From the NCBI GenBank assembly GCA_024708885.1, contig JANJXT010000060.1:1-46582 (forward strand): DNA of 46,582 nucleotides, given 5' to 3'. The notes under the pieces were generated by a model. That model saw only the letters and a program-made list of their open reading frames with translations, was not told the DNA's origin and ran no database searches. Positions 40,283 to 46,582 of this stretch are shown here, piece by piece (the first letter of the stretch is position 1; every line of letters starts with the position of its first letter). A program made the translations under genes and the position numbers. The stretch is from Thiobacillus sp. GTDB lineage: Bacteria > Pseudomonadota > Gammaproteobacteria > Burkholderiales > Thiobacillaceae.

Positions 40283-41250
40283 GCGTTCGTCCAAGGTGCC
40301 CCGAATCTGGCCAGCGCGGTTTCAGCATGGTGGAACTCATGGTGGCCATTACGCTGGGTTTTGTCGTGGTGGCGGCTGTCGGCTATCTCTATCTGGGGAG
40401 CCGCCAGTCATTCCGGAACACCGAAAACATGGCGCGCATGCAGGAAAGCGCACGTTACGCCCTCGATATCATGGCACGTGACCTGCGCATGGCGGGATCG
40501 TTTGGCTGCACCAGTCTGGTCGAGGCGGCGCCCACGATCGCAGTGCCTGTGCCAGCCAGCCTTGTGCCGTCGCCAACGAACGCGATTGCCGTCGTGGGGG
40601 GAGATGCAGGCACCGACCCGCCGGGTGTGCCCGCAGCGACCGTGCCGCGCGTTGCGGGGGATGCAATTTCGGTTTGGGGGGCGCAGGGCAGCAGTCTAAC
40701 GCTGGCGTCGATTACCGCGGGGGCCAATCCGTATGCGTACAAGACAAACGACATTCTGGCGGTCGTGACCTGCCGTCCGGCTGCGGATGTGGCGCCTTCC
40801 GCCATTCTGCATACGGCGCCGGCTGCCCTTGACGCCCTGCCCGGCGCACCCGCCGACGAGGTCATGAAATTCGACCGTTTCGCCTATTACATCGGCACCA
40901 ACCCCGCAGGTGTCCGGGCGCTGTATCGCAACAGCATCAACGATGGTGTAGCCGAACTGGTCGAAGGCGTGGAGGACATGCAGATCATGTACGGCGTCGA
41001 TACCACTGCGACGCCTGATCGTATTGCCGACGTGTATCAGACGGCTGGCGCGGTTGCCGACTGGACGCGGGTCGTCAGCGCACGTATCAGCCTGCTGATG
41101 GCAAGCCCGGATGACAACCTGAACACCGCACCGCAAACCTACCGCATCGATACCGATGATGACGGCACCCCGGATGCGGTTGTGGCGGCCGATCGGCGCA
41201 TTTACCAAACCTTCTCTACCACGGTAGGGATTCGTAACCGTTTGCAATAA
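40279..41250 (+). CDS. pilW: Type IV pilus minor pilin PilW
   Basis: This 323-aa prepilin has an N-terminal leader MSVRPRCPESGQRG before FSMVELMVAITLGFVVVAAVGYLYLGSRQSFR (Glu5 present). ARMQESARYALDIMARDLRMAGSFGC is the PilW-typical helix and its Cys. The C-terminal part has VEGVEDMQIMYGVDT, also typical. The DTDDDGTPDAVVAADRR stretch near the C-terminus looks like a calcium-loop-like acidic segment. Length is in the range for the family. Confidence 0.92.
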   Translation: MSVRPRCPESGQRGFSMVELMVAITLGFVVVAAVGYLYLGSRQSFRNTENMARMQESARYALDIMARDLRMAGSFGCTSLVEAAPTIAVPVPASLVPSPTNAIAVVGGDAGTDPPGVPAATVPRVAGDAISVWGAQGSSLTLASITAGANPYAYKTNDILAVVTCRPAADVAPSAILHTAPAALDALPGAPADEVMKFDRFAYYIGTNPAGVRALYRNSINDGVAELVEGVEDMQIMYGVDTTATPDRIADVYQTAGAVADWTRVVSARISLLMASPDDNLNTAPQTYRIDTDDDGTPDAVVAADRRIYQTFSTTVGIRNRLQ

Positions 41251-41254
41251 GGGG

Positions 41255-41812
41255 ATGAACATGACGACCCCGGCTTCATGCTGCGCTGTCAGTCGATCAA
41301 GACCGGTCATCCGGCAACAGGGGGTGGCGCTCATCACCGGACTGATTTTCATGGTTGTGCTGACGCTCATCGTGCTCGCATCCATGCGCGGCAGCATTCT
41401 CGAAGAGAAAATGGCGGGTAATTCGCGCAGTCAGAATCTGGCATTTCAGGCTGCCGAGGCGGGGCTGCGTGCGGGACAGCAAGCCTTGAACTCGCCAGTC
41501 GACCCTGCAACGGGCCCAGGGTACTTCGACGTGGGTGTGGCGCCGACTGGCGTGACCAGCACGGATGACTGGAAAACCTACAACTGGGCAAGCGCTGCCG
41601 ACCCGGGCCTGGTTTATCCCAATGTGGAAAGTGTGCGCTACGTCATAGAAAAGCTCTCACTCAGGACCGGGACGGGCGGCAACGAGGACCTGGGCTACAC
41701 CCCGCAGAGCGGCAATCCGCGCGATGGCCTCTATCGTGTTACCGCACGCGCTGTCGCATCGGGCGGCGCGCCAGTCATCCTGCAATCGATCGTCAACATC
41801 GAACAACCTTGA
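41255..41812 (+). CDS. pilX: Type IV pilus assembly protein PilX
   Basis: This 185-aa protein starts with a 23-residue basic leader ending RQQG, followed by VALITGLIFMVVLTLIVLASMRGSILEEKMAGNSRSQNLAFQAAEAGLRAGQQAL, the PilX N-terminal signature. Position 5 of the mature chain is Thr instead of the Glu seen in the other pilins here, a state also known for tip pseudopilins such as GspK. It would thus sit at the tip of the priming complex, in contact with PilY1. It begins 4 bases after pilW. Confidence 0.9.
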   Translation: MNMTTPASCCAVSRSRPVIRQQGVALITGLIFMVVLTLIVLASMRGSILEEKMAGNSRSQNLAFQAAEAGLRAGQQALNSPVDPATGPGYFDVGVAPTGVTSTDDWKTYNWASAADPGLVYPNVESVRYVIEKLSLRTGTGGNEDLGYTPQSGNPRDGLYRVTARAVASGGAPVILQSIVNIEQP

Positions 41813-41823
41813 CGAGGTGAATC

Positions 41824-44800
41824 ATGATTAAACCAGCCAACCACTATCTGTCACCGAAGCACCTCGTGCTGGCGGCAGCCATCATGCTTCCCTTCCCGGC
41901 GGGGGCGCTCGAGCCGCATAACGTGCCCTTGTTCCTTTCCACCGGTGTATCGCCCAACTTCGTGATCACGCTGGATGATTCGGGGAGCATGGCTTGGGCA
42001 TACGTCCCTGACAACATCAGCGGGAATGGCGCAACGCGCCGCTTCAAATCCGCGACATTCAATGCGCAGTATTACAATCCCTACACCCGCTATCTGCCGC
42101 CGCTCGATGCCAACGGCAATGAATTGACCACATCGTTCAATGCCGCCTGGAGAAACGGGTTTTACCCAACGCATGGTTCGATAAACCTGGAAACGGGGTA
42201 TCGCCCCCAAAGCTCATTTAACTCAACGGGAACAAGCGCAAGCGGATACAGCTCATCATTTGCCAATCATGCGGCTGCTGACCTCGGTACCGGTAAGGAC
42301 CTCGGAAATATAAGCGCTTCAGCCAATACACAGGCGTATTACTACAATTTCATCACCACATTGCCAAACTGCGACGGCACCATCACGGACGAGGATTGCT
42401 ATAAGCTGGTCAAGGTTACAAACGTCTCAGGCCCCTCAGGACCCCTGGCAGCAGACATCAATGGTGACGGTGTCATCGACGCGGCAGACCAGGACGAGCG
42501 GCAGAATTTCGCCAACTGGTATTCGTTTTATCGCACCCGCAACCTGGCCACGATCACGGCGGCAACGCGCGCATTTCAGGACATCACGCCGGAAATGCGT
42601 GTCGCCTGGCAGGCCTTGAACACCTGCAATGCATTCAATACCTCGTGTCGAGGCTGGGACAGCGTCAATATAGACAACCGTATTCGCCGTTACGATGCAA
42701 CGCACAAGGCGCGGCTGTATCAATGGCTGTTCAAGCTGCCAGCGAGCGGCGGCACGCCGCTGCGCCAGGCGTTGGGCAAGGCCGGGCAATATTTCACCAT
42801 CCAGACGGGTTTAACCAGCCCGTATGCCTTTGATCCGCAGGTCGATGACGATCCAGCCAAGCGCTATTCCTGCCGCGCGAATTTCAGCATGGTGATGACG
42901 GACGGCATCTGGAACGGAAATAATGCATCGGGGACGATCAAGAGTGACAGTGTAGCGACCGCACTGCCCAATGTTTTTGATGCAGCGTGCACCTTTACGC
43001 CTGATTGTGTGGCCTCGCCAGGCTATACATCCGTTGCACCATTCAAGGACACCAATTCCGCGTCGCTCGCCGATATCGCCTTTCATTACTGGGCAACGGA
43101 TCTGGCGCCAAGCCTGAAGAACGACGTGGCACGCTATCCGTCCTCGCTTGATAACGCGGATGCGGCAACCTTGGGAGCCGCGTACTGGGATCCCAAAAAC
43201 AATCCGGCCAAGTGGCAGCACATGGTGACCTACACCGTGGGCCTTGGCCTGACCCGCGTGTTCGACACCACGACACCCAAGCTGAAGTGGGACGGCGATC
43301 CGCATAGCACTAATACCGTGACCAGCAGTTACCCAGGGCTGAAAGCAGGCACCTTGAATTGGCCAGCGACCGGTGCAGATGCCGTAGGAAACGTTGCCGA
43401 TTTGTGGCACGCAGCCTTGAATAGTCGTGGCAAGTTTTTCAGCGCAGACGATCCGGAAACGCTGAACAAATCGATGAAATCGATCGTCAACGACGTCGCG
43501 TCCAAAGTGGGCGCTGCCTCATCGATCGCCGCCAACTCCAAGCGGCTGGGAACCACGACCGTTATCTACCTGGCCAGTTTCGACTCCAACGACTGGTCGG
43601 GCGAACTGGAGGCGCTGCCGCTCGATCCGCTTACGGGATTGCCGGGCACACCGGACTGGAACGCGAGTGCAAACCTTCCCGCGCCCGCGGCGCGCAACAT
43701 CTGGACCACCAGCGGCGGCGCGGCGACGAGCTTTACGGGGGCATTTGGCGGCACCTTGACCGCCGACGTGGTCGATTATTTGCGCGGTATCCAGACCAAC
43801 GAGTTGCCGTCCGGAACGTTCCGCAGCCGCACCAAAATCCTCGGTGATATCGTGAACTCAGACCCGGTTTTTGTTGGCGGCGAAAATTTCAGGCTTGAAG
43901 TCATCCCGGCCCATGCCGCCAGCTATCCGGCATTTGTCAGCAGCAAAAGCACCACCAACATGATTTACGTGGGTGCTAACGATGGCATGCTGCACGGCTT
44001 CGATGTGGCGACCGGTGCGGAGAAATTCGCCTATGTTCCAAGTGAATTGCATGGTTCGTTGGCGGAATTGACCGATGTCGCCTATCCGGCCAACCACAGG
44101 TATTTTGTCGACGGCGCCGCCGGGTTTGGCGATGCATACTGGGGGGGGACGTGGCGTACGGTCCTGATCGGAGCGCTGGGCGCGGGCGGGAAATCGGTGT
44201 TCGCGCTCGACGTGACCGATCCTGATGCCATGGACGGAAGCAAAGTGCTGTGGGAATTCAATGGCGGCGCACATGCAAGCAAGATGGGCCATATCTTTGG
44301 GGCCGCCACGGTGGCGCCCTTTGCCGATGGCCATTTTTATGCAGTATTTTCCAATGGGTATGACAGTACCGACCAGCAGGCGGGTCTTTTTCTGGTTCGG
44401 GTCGACAACCCCTCAATCTACTACTATATCGATACCAAATATGGCTCGACCACAGCGGAAAATGGCCTGTCCACCCCCAAGCTGGTTGATCTGGATAACG
44501 ACCGCATCATCGATGCGATCTACGCCGGTGACATGCAAGGCAACGTCTGGAAATTCGACGTGACCTCAACCCTTGCTTCGAGCTGGAAAATCGCGCACGG
44601 TACCGTGGCCGCGCCCGAGCCGATGTTCGTGGCGAAAGACGGCACCGGTGGCAGCGCGGTTCGGCAGCCGATCCAGGGTCAACTGGGTGTGAGGGCCGCA
44701 CCAAGCGGGACGGCGGGCAAGGCCATGGTGTTTTTTGGTACGGGACGCTATTTCGTGAACGGCGATGCAACCGCAACCGACAAGCAGTCTTTCTACGGCG

Positions 44801-45372
44801 TGCTGGATGACGGTGGTTCGACCAGTTACGGTAGAGGCGACCTGTGGACGCAGAGCATTATCTATCAGGGCATCGTGGGCACTCAGGAGGTGCGGGTCAC
44901 AAGCCACACTTCCCCAAACTGGATAAGCAAAAAAGGCTGGGTGCTCGACCTTGTGCCGCCAGGCGGTGCACTCAAGGGCGAGCGCGTCATCTCGCCACCC
45001 CTGCTGCGCTTTGGACGGGTGATTTTCAATACACTGGAACCCAGTGTGGGCGATCCTTGCCTGCAAGGGTCGAGTTGGTCCATGGAGCTGGATGCGGAAT
45101 CGGGAGGCAATCTGGACTATGCGGCATTGGATATCAATGGCGATCGCTCGTTTGATTCGGACGACATGATTACCGTCACCCAGGGTGGAACCACGAATAC
45201 CCATGCTGCTGCGGGCGTAAAGTCGGGCACGATGACGATGAGCCAGCCGACAGTGATCACTGCCGGCAGCACGGAATACCGGTACAGCCCGAACGTGGGT
45301 AAAGGGGTTGGGGTGGGTACCGCGAAAAGTGGATCGACTGCAGGCCGCACATCGTGGCGGCAGATTCAGTAA
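41824..45372 (+). CDS. pilY1: Type IV pilus tip adhesin and assembly factor PilY1
   Basis: This 1182-aa secreted protein has a signal peptide (cleavage after about PAGA, residue 28) and an N-terminal von Willebrand A-like domain with the MIDAS start DDSGS at residues 51-55. A C-terminal PilY1 beta-propeller (from about residue 680, [50 protein letters not shown]) follows. EF-hand-like acidic loops lie at about 211-221 ([12 protein letters not shown]), 889-897 (DLDNDRIID, the site known to bind calcium in PilY1) and 1103-1114 ([12 protein letters not shown]). It caps the pilus and couples calcium to retraction and adhesion in known systems. It starts 11 bases after pilX. Confidence 0.93.
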   Translation: MIKPANHYLSPKHLVLAAAIMLPFPAGALEPHNVPLFLSTGVSPNFVITLDDSGSMAWAYVPDNISGNGATRRFKSATFNAQYYNPYTRYLPPLDANGNELTTSFNAAWRNGFYPTHGSINLETGYRPQSSFNSTGTSASGYSSSFANHAAADLGTGKDLGNISASANTQAYYYNFITTLPNCDGTITDEDCYKLVKVTNVSGPSGPLAADINGDGVIDAADQDERQNFANWYSFYRTRNLATITAATRAFQDITPEMRVAWQALNTCNAFNTSCRGWDSVNIDNRIRRYDATHKARLYQWLFKLPASGGTPLRQALGKAGQYFTIQTGLTSPYAFDPQVDDDPAKRYSCRANFSMVMTDGIWNGNNASGTIKSDSVATALPNVFDAACTFTPDCVASPGYTSVAPFKDTNSASLADIAFHYWATDLAPSLKNDVARYPSSLDNADAATLGAAYWDPKNNPAKWQHMVTYTVGLGLTRVFDTTTPKLKWDGDPHSTNTVTSSYPGLKAGTLNWPATGADAVGNVADLWHAALNSRGKFFSADDPETLNKSMKSIVNDVASKVGAASSIAANSKRLGTTTVIYLASFDSNDWSGELEALPLDPLTGLPGTPDWNASANLPAPAARNIWTTSGGAATSFTGAFGGTLTADVVDYLRGIQTNELPSGTFRSRTKILGDIVNSDPVFVGGENFRLEVIPAHAASYPAFVSSKSTTNMIYVGANDGMLHGFDVATGAEKFAYVPSELHGSLAELTDVAYPANHRYFVDGAAGFGDAYWGGTWRTVLIGALGAGGKSVFALDVTDPDAMDGSKVLWEFNGGAHASKMGHIFGAATVAPFADGHFYAVFSNGYDSTDQQAGLFLVRVDNPSIYYYIDTKYGSTTAENGLSTPKLVDLDNDRIIDAIYAGDMQGNVWKFDVTSTLASSWKIAHGTVAAPEPMFVAKDGTGGSAVRQPIQGQLGVRAAPSGTAGKAMVFFGTGRYFVNGDATATDKQSFYGVLDDGGSTSYGRGDLWTQSIIYQGIVGTQEVRVTSHTSPNWISKKGWVLDLVPPGGALKGERVISPPLLRFGRVIFNTLEPSVGDPCLQGSSWSMELDAESGGNLDYAALDINGDRSFDSDDMITVTQGGTTNTHAAAGVKSGTMTMSQPTVITAGSTEYRYSPNVGKGVGVGTAKSGSTAGRTSWRQIQ

Positions 45373-45398
45373 CCCACACCATTCAAGAGGGAGATTTC

Positions 45399-45860
45399 AT
45401 GCGCAGCGATTCACGCCCATTCCCGGGAACCCGAGCCGCAAACCGGGGTTTCACCCTGGTCGAACTGATGATCACGGTGGCCATCATCGGCATCCTGGCG
45501 GCGATTGCATATCCCAGCTACACGCAATATGTGCAGCGATCCAACAGGGCAGAAGCACGCGCAATGCTATTGGAGAATGCCCAGTTCCTTGAACGAAACT
45601 ACACGACAGCAAACCGTTACGATGAGGACAGCAATGGTGCGGAGGTAGACAATGCGAGCTTGCCGCAGCAGCAAAGCCCTCAGAATGGGGCGGCACTGTA
45701 CAACATGACCGTCGACATGGGAGGTGAACCTGCGCAAACCTTCATCCTGTCGGCCACCCCGGTCGGAAGCATGGCGGGGGATGCATGCGGTGTGCTTACC
45801 TACACGAACGCGGGCTTGCAGGGCGCAGACGGAAATGTGGCCGAGTGCTGGGGTCGATAG
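45399..45860 (+). CDS. pilE: Type IV pilus minor pilin PilE
   Basis: This 153-aa prepilin has a leader [17 protein letters not shown] before [51 protein letters not shown], the PilE/PilA-type N-terminus with Glu5. The C-terminal Cys pair in [27 protein letters not shown] forms the expected D-loop. Its small size and place after pilY1 fit the minor pilin PilE and not the major pilin. AAGAGGGAGA lies before the ATG. It is the last gene of the operon; a terminator-like hairpin follows. Confidence 0.92.
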   Translation: MRSDSRPFPGTRAANRGFTLVELMITVAIIGILAAIAYPSYTQYVQRSNRAEARAMLLENAQFLERNYTTANRYDEDSNGAEVDNASLPQQQSPQNGAALYNMTVDMGGEPAQTFILSATPVGSMAGDACGVLTYTNAGLQGADGNVAECWGR

Positions 45861-45927
45861 CGCTGACGTACAGACGAGGGTGCATGGATGGGACGAAGGT
45901 CGAAAAAGAATGGCGAAAATGAGCGAA

Positions 45928-45946
45928 AAGAGGGCGCTGCCCTTTT
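45928..45946. terminator. Terminator-like hairpin between pilE and ispH
   Basis: AAGAGGGC (45928-45935), loop GCT, then GCCCTTTT (45939-45946) gives an 8-bp stem with one G-T pair and a T run within the right arm. The upstream A run makes it usable on both strands, matching its place between the convergent pilE and ispH. Confidence 0.5.
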
Positions 45947-45970
45947 AACGAGCTGAGCCGGCCCCCCTTT

Positions 45971-46363
45971 TCATACCAAACCTTTTGGCAGCGGAAATCC
46001 GACCTTTTCCTGCACCCCATTCAGATCTGACACTGAACCAATTCCCAACTGCTCCAGCCGGTCAATCACTGCGCGTACCAGGATTTCAGGGGCGGACGCG
46101 CCGGCGGTCACGCCCACCTGCTGCGTTCCCAATACCCACCGCGGGTCGATCTCGCTCGCGTCGTCGACCATGTAGGCCGGTACGCCGAGATTTTTCGCGA
46201 CCTCGCGCAGGCGGTTGGAATTCGAGCTCGTCGGCGAGCCCACCACGATCACCGCGTCACACTGCGACGCCAGCGTCTTGACGGCGTCCTGGCGGTTCTG
46301 CGTGGCGTAGCAGATGTCATCCTTCTTCGGCCCGACGATGTTGGGGAAACGTGCGCGCAGGGC
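45971..46363 (-). CDS. ispH: 4-hydroxy-3-methylbut-2-enyl diphosphate reductase, 5' end missing
   Basis: Only the C-terminal 130 residues of about 310 are present. They include [22 protein letters not shown] with the third [4Fe-4S] cysteine (in DICYAT), [30 protein letters not shown] and [21 protein letters not shown], all diagnostic. IspH makes IPP and DMAPP, the last step of the MEP isoprenoid pathway. The frame loses homology at about 46363 where low-complexity sequence begins. So the gene is truncated by the contig end and not by a natural mutation. Confidence 0.93.
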   Translation of the reverse strand, partial: ALRARFPNIVGPKKDDICYATQNRQDAVKTLASQCDAVIVVGSPTSSNSNRLREVAKNLGVPAYMVDDASEIDPRWVLGTQQVGVTAGASAPEILVRAVIDRLEQLGIGSVSDLNGVQEKVGFPLPKGLV

Positions 46364-46582
46364 GGCGGGGCCGCGGGGGCCCGCGGGGCCCCCCCGGGGG
46401 GGGGGGGGGGGGGAGGGGCCGCGGGCGGGGTCGGGGGGCAGGACCAGGTGGGCGCCCGCCGGCACAAAATAGACTTACACGAACAAAATACCCCCCCTTG
46501 CCAATAGGTCCTTTAACACCGAAAAGTTTTTGAACACCACGTGGGGTAACTAAATAGGCGCGCCCAACAAACCAAACCCCCA
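46364..46582. other. Probable assembly or sequencing artefact at the contig end
   Basis: The sequence falls into GC runs, including 18 consecutive G at 46396-46413, and then into AT-richer sequence with C runs (46470-46582). Neither continues the ispH reading frame nor resembles the rest of the window. No feature should be called here. Confidence 0.8.

Overview
The window looks like one contig from a GC-rich betaproteobacterium, most like Thiobacillus or a relative in the Nitrosomonadales/Hydrogenophilales. This rests on the neighbours kdsA-eno-ftsB, zipA-ligA, ibaG-murA-hisG and thiO-fimT-pilVWXY1E-ispH, and on the protein sequences; no search could be run. I saw no rRNA, tRNA or CRISPR array. 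Both ends look like contig ends. The left end lies inside a 134-bp tandem duplication. The last ~220 bases are low-complexity and unrelated sequence that truncates ispH.

Layout. (1) 1-6915 (+): kdsA, eno, ftsB, zipA, ligA and galU, covering KDO synthesis, glycolysis, divisome, DNA ligase and UDP-glucose. nnr (-) converges on galU with no gap. (2) 8362-10877: a short regulatory region with a perfect palindrome, an intact IS5-family element flanked by CTAG duplications, a PhnD-like binding protein whose leader the IS interrupts, and a small cysteine-rich DUF3330-type protein. (3) 10941-23935 (+): purL, ppc, an unknown membrane-anchored coiled-coil protein, hemN, a PyrR-like phosphoribosyltransferase, an ABC-2 permease without a visible ATPase, ibaG, murA and short-form hisG. 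The his genes that would be expected next are absent. (4) 24134-36554: a surface-polysaccharide region. The plus-strand operon (GT2, WbpV-like reductase, WbpL-like initiating transferase, WbpM-like 4,6-dehydratase, GT10-like) is coupled by ATGA overlaps for its first four genes. It meets a minus-strand series: Uma2 protein, ELM1-like protein, GT4, WaaL-like ligase, then an unassigned transferase, GT25 and a second GT10-like transferase. Together these could make the UDP-QuiNAc-type precursor, start and extend a lipid-linked glycan, and ligate it to lipid A-core. (5) 36778-38536 (-): a second Uma2 protein and thiO. (6) 38626-45860 (+): minor pilin operon fimT, fimT2, pilV, pilW, pilX, pilY1, pilE, then a terminator-like hairpin and the 3' part of ispH (-).

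The least explained signals are non-coding: the tandemly duplicated kdsA leader with alternative hairpins; palindromic elements at kdsA-eno, purL-ppc and next to waaL, which abut or supply start and stop codons; a three-copy alternating inverted repeat covering the hemN start; and two perfect palindromes in divergent promoter regions. I see no clearly new multi-gene system. The best candidates for undescribed biology are these leader and repeat structures and the uncharacterised glycosyltransferase set.
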